A stretch of 64,000 nt of DNA from an uncultured Methylophilaceae bacterium (GCA_905618945.1 CAJQTF010000010.1:1-64000); one strand, 5' to 3'; numbered from the stretch's first letter, positions 50,865-61,124 are shown. Translations and numbers: made by a program. Notes: a model not told the origin generated them from the letters alone.

Positions 50865-51870
50865 ATTCAGTCTCAGATAATTTCCATCTTGGCTGCACAG
50901 AAAATTTATAATCATTTTTGGAAGATAGATGAGCTCTAAGAGCTCCTGCTAGTGCAATCATAGCTCCGTTGTCTGTACAAAATTCTAGTTTTGGAAAATA
51001 AGCTGTAAAATTTTCACTTTTAGAATGAAGTATTAATTTTTCTCTTAGTTTTTTATTTGCTCCAACCCCTCCAGAAACTACAAGTCTTTTATACCCAGTA
51101 TGTTTTAGAGCTTTAATAGATTTTTTTACTAGCACATCTGTAATGGATTCTTGAAAAGCAAAAGCAATATTCGCCTTAATTGTATTCGTTAGTTTTGGTT
51201 GTTTTTTTACTAAAGTTAAAACAGCAGTCTTAAGCCCACTAAAACTAAAATCAAATCCATGAGTATGAAATAGGGGTCTAGGAAGTTCAAATTTAGCAAC
51301 ACCTTCATTGGCTAATTCTGATAACGCAGCACCACCAGGGTAACCTAGCCCAAGTAGCTTCGCTGTTTTATCAAAAGCTTCACCTGCTGCATCATCTAAA
51401 GTGTCACCCAATATTTCGTATTGACCAATACCTTTAACGTCAATCAATTGAGAATGCCCACCTGATACTAAAAGCGCTAAAAAAGGAAAGGATGGCTTAT
51501 CATCTTCAAGCATCGGGGCTAATAAATGACCTTCAAGATGATGTACTGGTATGGATGGAATATTGAGTGAATATGCTAAGGCTTCAGCTAAAGTACTTCC
51601 AACTAAAAGAGCTCCAGATAAACCAGGACCTGCAGTGTATGCAATCGAGTCAATCGAATCAATTGAGATAGAATTATCTCTTAGCAATTGATCAATCAAT
51701 GGAATGATATATTTTATGTGGTCACGGGAGGCAAGTTCAGGAACTACTCCACCATATAAAGAATGAAGTTTAATTTGAGAATGTAAAGTATGCCCTAAAA
51801 GACCTTTATCTGAGTCATAGATAGCAATCCCTGTTTCATCACATGAGCTTTCAATACCAAGAACAAGCAT
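50854..51870 (-). CDS. tsaD: tRNA N6-threonylcarbamoyladenosine transferase TsaD
   Basis: Catalytic subunit for t6A37 in ANN-reading tRNAs. The 338 residues have the N-terminal [16 protein letters not shown], metal-binding [10 protein letters not shown] near 110, the ASKHA-type [29 protein letters not shown] and the late [12 protein letters not shown]. It is divergent from rpsU (120 bp gap), a highly conserved pairing that places it beside the macromolecular synthesis operon. Confidence 0.97.
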   Translation of the reverse strand: MLVLGIESSCDETGIAIYDSDKGLLGHTLHSQIKLHSLYGGVVPELASRDHIKYIIPLIDQLLRDNSISIDSIDSIAYTAGPGLSGALLVGSTLAEALAYSLNIPSIPVHHLEGHLLAPMLEDDKPSFPFLALLVSGGHSQLIDVKGIGQYEILGDTLDDAAGEAFDKTAKLLGLGYPGGAALSELANEGVAKFELPRPLFHTHGFDFSFSGLKTAVLTLVKKQPKLTNTIKANIAFAFQESITDVLVKKSIKALKHTGYKRLVVSGGVGANKKLREKLILHSKSENFTAYFPKLEFCTDNGAMIALAGALRAHLSSKNDYKFSVQPRWKLSETESTF

Positions 51871-51924
51871 TTAAATAGTATTTTTTCTTATATATGGTTG
51901 AAAAAAAAGAATATTAGCATTAAA

Positions 51925-51952
51925 ATGGCACACTTTCTTAAATTAGTATAAA
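51925..51952 (+). promoter_or_regulatory. Possible sigma-70 promoter for rpsU-yqeY-dnaG-rpoD
   Basis: A weak -35 ATGGCA and a good -10 TATAAA are separated by 16 bp. The -10 lies about 42 bp upstream of the rpsU ATG in the tsaD-rpsU divergent gap. The -35 matches consensus at four of six positions and the spacer is one short of optimal, so this is tentative. Confidence 0.4.
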
Positions 51953-51993
51953 TATTTACTAATTCAAAGATTCAAACTTTAAAGAGATTATTG

Positions 51994-52206
51994 ATGTCAA
52001 CAGTAAAAGTAAAAGAAAACGAACCATTTGATGTAGCACTTAGAAGGTTTAAAAGACTTGTTGAGAAAACAGGATTGTTAAACGATTTGCGCGCTAGAGA
52101 ATTTTATGAAAAGCCAACATGGGAACGAAAAAGAAAAGCTGCAGCAGCCGTCAAAAGACAATATAGACTTCTAAGAAATCAGATGCTTCCACCAAAACTT
52201 TTTTAA
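51994..52206 (+). CDS. rpsU: Ribosomal protein S21
   Basis: A small basic 30S protein of 70 residues ([21 protein letters not shown]), starting at the ATG; the track's TTG one codon earlier is unnecessary. [18 protein letters not shown] is the typical basic C-terminal helix. It is the first gene of the macromolecular synthesis operon rpsU-yqeY-dnaG-rpoD. Confidence 0.97.
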   Translation: MSTVKVKENEPFDVALRRFKRLVEKTGLLNDLRAREFYEKPTWERKRKAAAAVKRQYRLLRNQMLPPKLF

Positions 52207-52213
52207 GTTAAAA

Positions 52214-52657
52214 GTGCCATTAAAGCTCCAAATTACTGACGACATGAAATCTGCAATGCGCAGTAAAGATTCTTCTCGTCTAGGAACTATTAGGCTTCTT
52301 CTAGCCGCAATCAAACAAAAGGAAGTTGATGAGCGAATCGATCTCGTTGATTCTGATATTATCTCAATAATTGATAAGATGTTAAAGCAGCGACGTGATT
52401 CCATTGAAGCATTTAATAAAGCAAATCGTAATGATTTAGTTGAAAAAGAAGAGTCTGAGCTCAAAGTACTTCAAGAATATATGCCTCAGCAATTAACGGA
52501 AAAAGAAGTTGAGAAAGTTATTATTGATACAATTGAAAGTGTTGGAGCTAATTCAATGAAGGACATGGGTGCAATAATGAACATCCTTAAACCTAAGCTA
52601 GCCGGTAAAACTAATATGGCTGATGTCTCAAAAAAAATTAAGACAAAACTTACTTAA
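52214..52657 (+). CDS. yqeY: GatB/YqeY domain protein
   Basis: A 147-residue protein with a GTG start, 7 bp after rpsU. LQITDDMKSAMRSKDSSRLGTIRLLLAAIKQ and LQEYMPQQLTEKEVEKVI are family hallmarks. It resembles the tail domain of GatB from the tRNA amidotransferase and may bind tRNA, but its role is not established. Its position between rpsU and dnaG is common in proteobacteria. Confidence 0.93.
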   Translation: MPLKLQITDDMKSAMRSKDSSRLGTIRLLLAAIKQKEVDERIDLVDSDIISIIDKMLKQRRDSIEAFNKANRNDLVEKEESELKVLQEYMPQQLTEKEVEKVIIDTIESVGANSMKDMGAIMNILKPKLAGKTNMADVSKKIKTKLT

Positions 52658-52721
52658 ATTTTTTAAGAGTTAATTCATAATTGGGCACGCATATTGGTAA
52701 ATATTAAGATAATATTTAATA

Positions 52722-54443
52722 ATGATCCCAGAATCTTTTATCCAAGAACTTTTAAATAGAATTGACGTTGTTGATGTCATTGATAAAAAAGTTACACTTA
52801 AAAAAGCAGGGGCAAACTATTTAGCTTGTTGCCCATTTCACCAAGAAAAAACCCCATCCTTTACTGTAAGCCCATCAAAACAGTTTTATCATTGTTTTGG
52901 TTGTGGTGAACATGGCTCTGCAATAAGTTTTTTAATTGAATATGAGGGATTAACTTTTGTTGATGCTATTACTGAGCTTGCTAATTCAATTGGTTTAAAG
53001 GTGCCAAATGATGCACCTCAGAGAATAGAAAAAAGTACTGAGTATGCAAATTTAGAAGAAGTAATTAAAATCGCAAGTATTTTTTATCAAAAGCAATTAA
53101 GAGGGTCATCAAAAGCGATAAATTATTTAAAATCACGAGGATTGACTGGAGAAATAGCTAAGGAATTTTCAATTGGTTACGCTCCAGAAGGGTGGCAGAA
53201 TTTAAAAATACCCTTTAACAAATATGAAGATGACATTCTTGTAAAGGCAGGTCTGGTAGTCAAAAATGAAAAAGGAAAGCACTATGATCGGTTTCGAGAT
53301 CGAATTATATTTCCCATCTATAGTGATAAGGGAAAGATGATTGGCTTTGGAGGGAGGGTAATCAATTCAGAGGATACTCCTAAATATTATAACTCTCCTG
53401 AGACGCCTCTATTTCAAAAAAGTTACGAACTTTATGGATTATTATCGTCAAGGAAACCGATTAGAGAAAAAGGCTATGTATTAGTTGTTGAGGGCTATAT
53501 GGATGTAGTCGGGCTTGCACAAAGTAATATTAAAAATGTTGTGGCAACACTTGGAACAGCGACTACAGAGTTTCATATTAAGAAGTTAATGAGATACACA
53601 AAAGAGATTATTTTTTGTTTTGATGGGGATGATGCTGGCAGGAGTGCGGCATGGAGGGCGATGAATAATGCTTTAGTTTCAGTTACTGATAGTACTCAAT
53701 TAAAATTTTTATTTTTACCAGATGGGCATGATCCAGATTCATTTGTCAGGGAGAATTCTTCAAAAGATTTTGAATTGCTAGTTAAACAGGCAACTCCATT
53801 AACTGAATATATAATAAAATATCTAACTAAAAATAATGATCTTGTCACTTCAGAAAAGAAAGTTCAGTTTCTTAATGAAATTAAGCCCATATTAAAAGAA
53901 ATCACTGCCATAAAATTATTATTGTTGTTTAAAAAAAGAATAGCAGAATTAATCAATCTTAATATTGAAGAGATTGATCAAATATTAGAGATAAAAAAAA
54001 CATATACACAAAAAGCTAGTATTAAATTACCAAATCGTCTTCCAATTAGCGCTAAAAGAAGATTTTGTCTTTTACTTATCCTAAGACCAGATTTAATTGA
54101 ACAAGAAGATTTAAAGTTTTTTACTTCGGAGAGTGTTGATGACAAGTTAATATTAGCGATAATAGAGGTTACAAATAATAAGGGAGAATATAATTCAGCA
54201 GCGATTATGCATTTTATATCAAGTCGATTTGATGGTGAACTAGTTAAACAAATTCAAGAGCAACTTACAAAATTTGATGATGAAATGGAAATGCAGGAAG
54301 AAATTAAAGCTTTAAGATTTAGTATAAAAAAACGTCATTTTTCTTTAACAAATAAAAATAAACTTAATGAGGCAACAAAAAAAAGCTTAGATTCACTTTC
54401 TGAAGAAGAGAGAGAATTTATAAAAAATATAGGAAAATTATAA
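52722..54443 (+). CDS. dnaG: DNA primase
   Basis: Synthesises RNA primers at the replication fork. The 573 residues include the N-terminal CHC2 zinc finger (CPFHQEKTPSFTVSPSKQFYHCFGCGEHG, about 38-66), the primase core (DRFRDRIIFPI, GFGGRVI), the Toprim acidic triad in VVEGYMDVVGLAQ and FDGDDAGRSAAWRA, and a C-terminal helical DnaB-binding region. A 64-bp gap precedes it. 139 bp separate it from rpoD. Confidence 0.97.
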   Translation: MIPESFIQELLNRIDVVDVIDKKVTLKKAGANYLACCPFHQEKTPSFTVSPSKQFYHCFGCGEHGSAISFLIEYEGLTFVDAITELANSIGLKVPNDAPQRIEKSTEYANLEEVIKIASIFYQKQLRGSSKAINYLKSRGLTGEIAKEFSIGYAPEGWQNLKIPFNKYEDDILVKAGLVVKNEKGKHYDRFRDRIIFPIYSDKGKMIGFGGRVINSEDTPKYYNSPETPLFQKSYELYGLLSSRKPIREKGYVLVVEGYMDVVGLAQSNIKNVVATLGTATTEFHIKKLMRYTKEIIFCFDGDDAGRSAAWRAMNNALVSVTDSTQLKFLFLPDGHDPDSFVRENSSKDFELLVKQATPLTEYIIKYLTKNNDLVTSEKKVQFLNEIKPILKEITAIKLLLLFKKRIAELINLNIEEIDQILEIKKTYTQKASIKLPNRLPISAKRRFCLLLILRPDLIEQEDLKFFTSESVDDKLILAIIEVTNNKGEYNSAAIMHFISSRFDGELVKQIQEQLTKFDDEMEMQEEIKALRFSIKKRHFSLTNKNKLNEATKKSLDSLSEEEREFIKNIGKL

Positions 54444-54488
54444 GCAATTGATTTTAATGATTTTTATAAGATAAAATATAAAAGTTAA

Positions 54489-54517
54489 TTGATTTAAAAG
54501 CGATACTCTGATAAAAT
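54489..54517 (+). promoter_or_regulatory. Probable internal sigma-70 promoter for rpoD
   Basis: TTGATT and TAAAAT are separated by the optimal 17 bp in the 139-bp dnaG-rpoD gap. The -10 lies 66 bp before the rpoD ATG. A short palindrome TGATATATATCA (54533-54544) follows it. Internal promoters for rpoD are known in other MMS operons, such as the heat-shock promoter of E. coli, but this one looks like a housekeeping type. Confidence 0.6.
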
Positions 54518-54582
54518 CCAAAGTCCAAAAATTGATATATATCATTATATTTTCAGCCCCATATAAATAATCAGAGGTAGCC

Positions 54583-56547
54583 ATGGCAAGACCTAAGAAA
54601 AATCCAGCAGATAAAAAAACCAAACGAGTTACTAGAGTTAAAAAACTTAAAGACCTTTATTTAAAGGATGCGGCTAATAACCCTGAAGAAGCTGAAAAGA
54701 GAAGAATGCAATTAAAAGCTTTAATTATCCTAGGAAAGGAAAGAGGCTATTTAACTTACGCAGAAATTAATGACCATCTGCCTGATGAGATTACCGAAAG
54801 CGACCAAGTGGAAGGCATTATCGGCATTATTAATGATATGGGTATTATGGTCTATGAGCAGGCACCTGATGCCGAAGAGTTATTATTGTCTGATGCTCCT
54901 GCTCCAGTAACAGATGAAGAAGCTGCTGAGGAAGCAGAACAAGCATTGGCTACAGTTGATTCTGAATTTGGTCGAACAACTGATCCTGTTCGTATGTATA
55001 TGCGAGAAATGGGAACAGTTGACTTGCTGACAAGAGAAGGTGAAATTGTAATTGCAAAACGTATTGAAGAGGGCCTAAGAAGTATGGTTCAGGCAATTTC
55101 AGCATGCCCAGGAATCATTGAAGACTTAATGACAATAGCTGAAAAAGTAAAAAAAGCTGAAATAGGCGTCGATGAATTTGTAGACGGCTTAATAGATATG
55201 GAGGCAGAAAAAGAATTGGCAAAGGTAGAAGCTGCATTAGAGCTTGAGGCTTCGGATTCTCAGGAAGAGGAAGCTGATGATGAAAATGATACAGGTAAGG
55301 CAAGTGGAATGTCGCCTGAAGATTTAGCTGAATTAACAGCCGAAGTGTTAAGGCGTTTTGCTGTTATTAAAAAAGCGCATAAGAAATTAGGAGATTTACG
55401 CGCTAAACAGAAATGGATGGATGATCCTGAATATCAAAAAAATCAAGATAATATTCTTAAAGAGCTTGTTAATTTTAGATTTGCTTCAAAATTTGTTGAA
55501 TTATTGTGCGATAAAATTAGAACATTTATTATTCAGATTAGGTCCCATGAAAGACAAATAATGGAATTCTGTATCGACAACTCTAAAATGCCTAGAGCAC
55601 ATTTTGTTAAAAATTTTCCAGGAAATGAAACAGATTTAAAATGGCTTAAACAGCAAATGAAGGTGGATAAACCCTATGTTGCTGAATTGGAAAGAAGAAA
55701 GCATGACATTATAGATCAGCAAAAGAAATTAGTTGCATTAGAGATTGAATCTGGAATTCCAATTAAGAATTTTAAAGAGATTAATAAGCAGATGGTTTCT
55801 GGAGAATTCAGAGCAAAAAAAGCAAAGCGTGAAATGATAGAGGCGAACTTAAGACTGGTTATATCAATTGCTAAAAAATACACCAATCGCGGCTTACAGT
55901 TTTTAGATTTAATTCAGGAAGGCAATATTGGACTTATGAAAGCTGTTGATAAGTTTGAATATCGCAGGGGTTATAAATTTTCAACTTATGCAACTTGGTG
56001 GATTCGTCAAGCTATTACTCGTTCAATTGCTGATCAAGCTAGAACAATTCGTATTCCAGTTCATATGATTGAAACTATAAATAAAATGAACCGAATTTCT
56101 AGGCAAATTTTGCAATCTACAGGGCAAGAGCCTGAGCCATCAGAATTAGCAGAGAAGATGGAAATGCCTGAGGAGAAAATTAGAAAGATATTAAAAATAT
56201 CTAAAGAGCCAATTTCAATGGAAACACCAATTGGGGACGATGAAGATTCACACCTAGGTGATTTTATAGAAGATGTTGGAACGTTGACTCCCGATGATGC
56301 AGCCGTATATGCAAGCTTAAGAAATGTAACATCAGAAATCTTAGAAGGATTGACACCTCGTGAAGCAAAAGTTCTAAGAATGAGATTCGGCATAGAAATG
56401 AATACAGACCATACGCTTGAAGAGGTTGGAAAGCAGTTTGATGTGACTCGAGAAAGAATACGTCAGATTGAAGCAAAAGCGCTTCGAAAATTAAGGCATC
56501 CTACAAGATCTGAAAGATTAAAAAGCTTCTTAGAGGCTAAAGAGTAA
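54583..56547 (+). CDS. rpoD: RNA polymerase primary sigma factor RpoD (sigma-70)
   Basis: The 654 residues match the size of proteobacterial primary sigma factors. It has region 1.1 (about 35-90), region 1.2 [21 protein letters not shown], the acidic non-conserved insertion at about 205-245, region 2 [55 protein letters not shown], region 3, and region 4 with [27 protein letters not shown]. The SD AGAGG precedes the ATG. The N terminus carries an additional Lys/Arg-rich stretch ([20 protein letters not shown]). Confidence 0.98.
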   Translation: MARPKKNPADKKTKRVTRVKKLKDLYLKDAANNPEEAEKRRMQLKALIILGKERGYLTYAEINDHLPDEITESDQVEGIIGIINDMGIMVYEQAPDAEELLLSDAPAPVTDEEAAEEAEQALATVDSEFGRTTDPVRMYMREMGTVDLLTREGEIVIAKRIEEGLRSMVQAISACPGIIEDLMTIAEKVKKAEIGVDEFVDGLIDMEAEKELAKVEAALELEASDSQEEEADDENDTGKASGMSPEDLAELTAEVLRRFAVIKKAHKKLGDLRAKQKWMDDPEYQKNQDNILKELVNFRFASKFVELLCDKIRTFIIQIRSHERQIMEFCIDNSKMPRAHFVKNFPGNETDLKWLKQQMKVDKPYVAELERRKHDIIDQQKKLVALEIESGIPIKNFKEINKQMVSGEFRAKKAKREMIEANLRLVISIAKKYTNRGLQFLDLIQEGNIGLMKAVDKFEYRRGYKFSTYATWWIRQAITRSIADQARTIRIPVHMIETINKMNRISRQILQSTGQEPEPSELAEKMEMPEEKIRKILKISKEPISMETPIGDDEDSHLGDFIEDVGTLTPDDAAVYASLRNVTSEILEGLTPREAKVLRMRFGIEMNTDHTLEEVGKQFDVTRERIRQIEAKALRKLRHPTRSERLKSFLEAKE

Positions 56548-56554
56548 AACTAAA

Positions 56555-56631
<77 letters not shown>

Positions 56632-56643
56632 ATCAATACAAGG

Positions 56644-56676
56644 CTTTTAGGGGATTCTTCTTCTAAAAGTTTTTTT
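56644..56676 (+). terminator. Probable terminator after the tRNA
   Basis: The arms CTTTTAG and CTAAAAG surround a 12-base loop and are followed by a run of seven T. The hairpin starts 12 bp after the CCA end. The stem is AT-rich and thus weak, but position and T-run are right for ending the rpoD-tRNA transcript. Confidence 0.7.
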
Positions 56677-56842
56677 AATTATCACCACAGACTAAATATA
56701 GACTACAAATTTATTTTTTTAAAAAAATAAGGTTAATCCTTTAATCAAATATAAATCTTATTTCTTCAAATACTTCCGTAAAATTTTTACTTGCTGTCAT
56801 CGGTTTTAATTTAACCAGAGGACTTATAAATACAAAATCAAT
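56677..56842. other. Intergenic region between tRNA terminator and GT-C gene
   Basis: About 166 bp of AT-rich sequence with no recognisable gene, repeat of the tRNA 3' end, or promoter. It marks the change from conserved housekeeping genes to the accessory sugar cluster. Confidence 0.6.
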
Positions 56843-58423
56843 TTATTTGAAATCTTTTAATCTATAAATTGTGCCCGCTTTCCAGCCGTAATTAATTTTT
56901 AAATTTAATGGAAGAATTCCAACTTTGTTATAAAGATTTGTTTTCTCAATAATATCTGGAAGTGCTTTTTGGCCTGGAGTCATATAAAAAGTACTTAAAT
57001 GTGTAGTTACAATTATAGTAGGGCGATAGTATTTTATATCCTTTATAATTTTATCTTCATCCTTATCATATTTTATATAAAGGTTTGCCAAATTATGTAT
57101 TGCGTATGATGGGGGAAGTAATCCGGTCAGTGGGAATAATGGGTCCATATAGCCACTTATAGCCAAAGTTGAATCTTCACGGCTGAGCTCGTAAACCTTC
57201 CTCGCCGCGATTAAATATTGACTTTTTTCAATTGTCTCCTTAATTCGAAATACTTCAACAAATCTGATCCAGTTAACTACATCTGATGGAGAGTATATTT
57301 TAGAGCTTTTTATAATAGTTTTATTTATAGTTGGTAAAATCACAATCAGACTCATTAAGCTAATAATTATTATCGCTGATTTTTTTATTTTTTTAGATTC
57401 TTGAATGTTTAGATGTCTCCAACCCATTGCAGTCAGTCCAGCCAATCCAGGGAGGCAGCTAGCAAAATGATATAAAAATGGAAGTTTTAATATAGGCTCT
57501 AAAAGTGGTATCAACACAATTGCTAGCCAAAATAAAAGACGACTCATATTGATTGCTTTTTCATCTGCACTATATAATTTAATAAGATAAATAAGTGAAA
57601 GAGAGGAAGTGACTAAAATAACCCAATTATTTTTGATTGATAATAAACCAAAAGTATTAAAGTTTGTTTTACTAATTTGTTCGAAAAGCACAATGAAATC
57701 AGCAGCAGACATATATCCGCTAATAAAATTGGATAAGTCCCATCCTCGTAGCATGAACACAACACTAAGCACACTAAATCCTATTACTGCAGAGCCGATT
57801 AAGTATTTAACAAGTGCGCGCCATCCATAACCAATAAGTATTGAAATACCTGCTAATAGAAAGAAAGGTAGGAATGGCTCTCTTAATAGAATGCCGATAG
57901 AAATAAGCCCACCAATTAAATAAAACGAGAAACTATCTTTTTTGGTAGTATTTTGCCAGATAAGTAATGCTGTGAATAAAGGAAGGTATGCAACCCAAAT
58001 ACTATTTTTAAATCCATATGCAATAACTCCACTATCATTCATAAGCACTAGCAGAGCCGCCATTAAAATTACTGTGAAAAGTGTGCTACCACTTTCTTTT
58101 AAAATTACTTTAAATAAAATAATAGAGGTCACTAATGCAATAAGCCCATCAATAACTCTTAACATTATGAATTGATTCACTTCGAGACCAAATACCCAAG
58201 AAGTCATAAATGGATACAAATCTAATTTACTTAAAAGAAGTTTATTTTCAAGACCTGAAAATATAGCCTCCCAATAACGTTGGCTATGAAATGTATTAGT
58301 ACCATCATCACTATTAGGTAGGCCCGCAAAAAGTTGTAACCTTAAAAATCCAGTAGTTAATATGGTAATAGAAAAAGCAAGAAAAAATTGAAGCGCTTTA
58401 GGTTTCATTAAAGTATTTAACAT
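56843..58423 (-). CDS. Multi-pass membrane protein, probable GT-C glycosyltransferase (copy 1)
   Basis: A 526-residue protein with about ten or more hydrophobic segments. After the first segment an acidic loop reads GLPNSDDGTNTF; paired acidic residues at this place are typical of GT-C enzymes that take sugar from polyprenyl phosphates on the outer face of the membrane. The C terminus is soluble (about 370-526), ending in IYRLKDFK. It is a tandem paralogue of the next gene, identical in length. Acceptor and sugar are unknown. It is convergent to the tRNA and lies downstream of the second copy. Confidence 0.72.
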   Translation of the reverse strand: MLNTLMKPKALQFFLAFSITILTTGFLRLQLFAGLPNSDDGTNTFHSQRYWEAIFSGLENKLLLSKLDLYPFMTSWVFGLEVNQFIMLRVIDGLIALVTSIILFKVILKESGSTLFTVILMAALLVLMNDSGVIAYGFKNSIWVAYLPLFTALLIWQNTTKKDSFSFYLIGGLISIGILLREPFLPFFLLAGISILIGYGWRALVKYLIGSAVIGFSVLSVVFMLRGWDLSNFISGYMSAADFIVLFEQISKTNFNTFGLLSIKNNWVILVTSSLSLIYLIKLYSADEKAINMSRLLFWLAIVLIPLLEPILKLPFLYHFASCLPGLAGLTAMGWRHLNIQESKKIKKSAIIIISLMSLIVILPTINKTIIKSSKIYSPSDVVNWIRFVEVFRIKETIEKSQYLIAARKVYELSREDSTLAISGYMDPLFPLTGLLPPSYAIHNLANLYIKYDKDEDKIIKDIKYYRPTIIVTTHLSTFYMTPGQKALPDIIEKTNLYNKVGILPLNLKINYGWKAGTIYRLKDFK

Positions 58424-58637
58424 TTGAATTAATTATCGCATAGGTTTTTTTTTAGAGATAGTCAAATTATATAGGATAAGGAAGATATTAATTTTAGGTA
58501 CAGATGGATTTGTCGATAAAATTTAAAAGATTATTTTGAAAAAATAAGGCTATTTTATATGGTTAGCGAGTTAAAGAATATTATATAGAAGGGGGTTTTA
58601 GAGACTTTTCAAATAAATTTCTAAAATATTGAAAAAT
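58424..58637. other. Intergenic region between the paralogous membrane genes
   Basis: 214 bp of AT-rich sequence with no coding potential that I can see. A T-rich tract just after 58444 and no strong hairpin. A promoter for copy 1 may lie here but no clear -35/-10 pair could be chosen. Confidence 0.5.
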
Positions 58638-58664
58638 TTATTTGAAATCTTTTAATCTATAAAT
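58636..58664. repeat. 29-bp identical 3' end shared by the two membrane genes
   Basis: The sequence atttatttgaaatcttttaa... (29 bp) spans the stop codon and last eight codons of copy 2 and recurs identically at 56841-56869 at the end of copy 1. It is consistent with tandem duplication with conserved or gene-converted ends. Confidence 0.9.
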
Positions 58665-60218
58665 AGATCCGGACAACCAACCTTTATCAACTTTTAAATC
58701 TTTTGGTATTTCCCCAACTTTATTATAAAGATTCGTTTTTTCGATCATACTTGAAAAGTCTGCAGCACCATCCATTTCTGATGGCGGAGAAAGTAGCATT
58801 AAAGTCGGACGATATTCTTTTATTATTTTTATCATTTTATCTTCATTATAAGAAAGACTTATAAATAAAGTTCTTAAATTAGAGAATTTATAAGTCGGCG
58901 GTAGCAATTCTGTAAGCGGGAACACGGGTTGCCAAAAACCACTGACAGCTAAAGTTGAGTCATCTCTTGAAAGTTCATAAATTTTAGCCGCTGCGATTAA
59001 ATATTGACTTCTTTCAATTGTTTGTGGGCCTCGAAATAAGCCAACTTTGCCAAAACTTCTAATTGCATCTGATGGATAGAATATTACGTCATTCTTTATA
59101 ATGGTGCGATTTACTGTTGACCCAAATACAATGAGACTCATTAGACCGATGACTATCATCGATGATACAGCTACTTGTTTAGATTCATTACTATTGACAT
59201 ACCTCCAAGCTATGGCACTTAATCCTGCTAAGCCTGGTAGACAGCTAGCTAAATGATATGGCATTCCCTGTTTTAGAAACCATTCTAAAAAAGGCAGTAA
59301 TGCGATTGCCAGCCATAAGTAAAAGCGATTCATGTGCACTGATTTTTTATCAGAAAAATATAGTTTAACAAGATAAATAATTGAGGCTATGGCGGTGATA
59401 CAAATAAACCAACTAGTTTTTATTGTTTCCCCTGCCCACTTAAGAGTCAATTTTTTAGTTGCCTCAATGTCCCAAATCCACCAAGAAACACCAGCATTCA
59501 GGCCTCCTTGAAAATATGAATTAATGAGCTCAAGTAAGTCCCACCCTCTGAAGCTAAGCATAACTGCGAGGACACTAAAGCCTAGTATTGCCGAGCCAAT
59601 TAAATATTTAAGAAGCACGCGCCAGCCATAACCAATCAATATTGCAACCCCTGCTAACAAAAAGAAAAGTAGGAATGGCTCTCGTAATAAAATACCTATA
59701 GAGACCAGGGCCCCAACGATATAGAAAGAAAACGTGTCCGCTTTAGAAGAATTTTGCCAAACTAGGAGTGAGGTAAATAAAGGAAGATATGCAGCCCAAA
59801 TACTATTACTGTATCCAAAGAATATAATCTCAATATCATTCATTGCGATCAATAGAGGAACTACTAAAATTACTGTGAAAAGTATACTGCCACTTTCTTT
59901 TAGAATCACTTTAAAAAATATAATAGATGCAGTGACTGCCACCAAGCCATCAATTAATCTTAGTGCTATATATTGATTCACATCCAGACCATAAATCCAG
60001 GAAGTCATTGTTTGATATAAATGGAGAGACACACCTCTTAAATCTTCACCATTAATTAAAGCAAAATAAATAATTTGATTTAAAAGAGCATAATAACCAC
60101 CATCATAATCAGGTAAGCCTAAAAGTAATTGTAGCCTTAAAAACCCAGTAGTCAGAATAGCTACACTGATCGCAATAAAGAAATGAAATGCTTTAGAAGT
60201 AATTATATTATTATTCAT
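58638..60218 (-). CDS. Multi-pass membrane protein, probable GT-C glycosyltransferase (copy 2)
   Basis: Also exactly 526 residues and clearly paralogous to copy 1: shared stretches include FLRLQL, FKVILKESGS, GYGWR, LASCLPGLAGL and IYRLKDFK. The first outer loop reads GLPDYDGGYYAL, so one acidic residue of the pair differs in spacing from copy 1. The central region (about 220-280) diverges most, which suggests different substrates. The end of the coding region shares 29 bp identical with copy 1. It faces the divergent transketolase genes across 141 bp. Confidence 0.72.
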   Translation of the reverse strand: MNNNIITSKAFHFFIAISVAILTTGFLRLQLLLGLPDYDGGYYALLNQIIYFALINGEDLRGVSLHLYQTMTSWIYGLDVNQYIALRLIDGLVAVTASIIFFKVILKESGSILFTVILVVPLLIAMNDIEIIFFGYSNSIWAAYLPLFTSLLVWQNSSKADTFSFYIVGALVSIGILLREPFLLFFLLAGVAILIGYGWRVLLKYLIGSAILGFSVLAVMLSFRGWDLLELINSYFQGGLNAGVSWWIWDIEATKKLTLKWAGETIKTSWFICITAIASIIYLVKLYFSDKKSVHMNRFYLWLAIALLPFLEWFLKQGMPYHLASCLPGLAGLSAIAWRYVNSNESKQVAVSSMIVIGLMSLIVFGSTVNRTIIKNDVIFYPSDAIRSFGKVGLFRGPQTIERSQYLIAAAKIYELSRDDSTLAVSGFWQPVFPLTELLPPTYKFSNLRTLFISLSYNEDKMIKIIKEYRPTLMLLSPPSEMDGAADFSSMIEKTNLYNKVGEIPKDLKVDKGWLSGSIYRLKDFK

Positions 60219-60359
60219 AATAGAAGTTATTTTAATACAATTAAAATTAAGTTGTATAGTTAAACTTGAATAGTTTTTTGTAAATACAGTTAATATTGTT
60301 TATATTATAAAAAACTGAAATTATCTAATATTAAATATTTTTAGAGCTGAGGAAGAAAC
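60219..60359. other. Divergent region between copy 2 and the transketolase genes
   Basis: 141 bp, strongly AT-rich, presumably with promoters for both directions. No clear operator or hairpin. Near its right end is TGAGGAAG, the proposed SD for the transketolase N subunit. Confidence 0.5.
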
Positions 60360-61124
60360 ATTAAAAAAATAATTAAATCTGCTAAAAAAAGATTACTTAA
60401 AATGCACTTTGACGCTGGAGTTGGTCATATTGGTGGGAATTTATCATGTATTGATATATTAATTGTGCTGTTTCATAAGCTCATATCTTCCAATGATAAA
60501 TTTATTCTTTCTAAAGGGCATTCTGCAGGGGCATTGTATATAGCTCTTTGGTCGATTAATATTTTAAAAGACTCAGATTTAGCCACCTTTCATCAAGATG
60601 ACACTTTATTAGCAGGCCATCCTTTGCCAAATAAAATTAAAAATATTTCATTTGCAACTGGCAGTTTGGGCCATGGCTTATCATTATCTGCCGGTATAGC
60701 ACTTTCTAAAAAAATTAAATCTATTAAAGGACAAGTTTTTTGTTTAACTTCTGATGGAGAGTGGCAAGAGGGATCTACGTGGGAAGCTCTTATTTTTTCA
60801 TGCCATCATAATTTAGATAATCTGACTATAATAGTTGACCACAATAATCTTCAAGGGTTTGGGAGCACAAATGATATTGCTTCAATGTCCCCGCTAAATA
60901 AAATTATCAATGGGTTTAATTTAGAGGTTATAACTATTAATGGACACTCCCCTGAAGAGATGTTGTCAGCATTAAAGAAAAAACAAAATAAATGTAGGAT
61001 GATAATTTTGGAGACAAAAAAAGGTAATGGCGTAAGTTTTATGGAGAATAAAATGGAATGGCATTATTTACCACTAAATAAAGACCAATACAATCAAGCA
61101 ATCCAAGAGGTTGATAGAGTATGA
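60360..61124 (+). CDS. Transketolase N-terminal subunit (ATT start proposed)
   Basis: TPP-binding half of a two-subunit transketolase-like enzyme. The track's ATG (60402) has no SD and trims the helix that precedes the family's HIGGNLSCIDIL. In frame upstream is ATT at 60360, 6 bases after GAGGA, giving 254 residues that start KKIIKSAKKRLLKMHFDAG. Motifs: SKGHSAGALYIALW, HPLPNK, ATGSLGHGLSLSAGIALSKK and the TPP/Mg site SDGEWQEGSTWEAL with HNNLQG. It overlaps the C subunit by 4 bp. Its position in a sugar cluster suggests a role in an unusual sugar rather than central metabolism. Confidence 0.82.
   Translation: MKKIIKSAKKRLLKMHFDAGVGHIGGNLSCIDILIVLFHKLISSNDKFILSKGHSAGALYIALWSINILKDSDLATFHQDDTLLAGHPLPNKIKNISFATGSLGHGLSLSAGIALSKKIKSIKGQVFCLTSDGEWQEGSTWEALIFSCHHNLDNLTIIVDHNNLQGFGSTNDIASMSPLNKIINGFNLEVITINGHSPEEMLSALKKKQNKCRMIILETKKGNGVSFMENKMEWHYLPLNKDQYNQAIQEVDRV

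Noticed and set aside
51925-51942. Sigma-54 promoter upstream of rpsU from the TGGCAC string
   Set aside because: No GC dinucleotide at the required ten-base distance from GG.
54533-54544. Palindrome TGATATATATCA before rpoD as an operator
   Set aside because: Twelve bases of alternating AT in such AT-rich DNA are likely by chance; no second copy is seen nearby.
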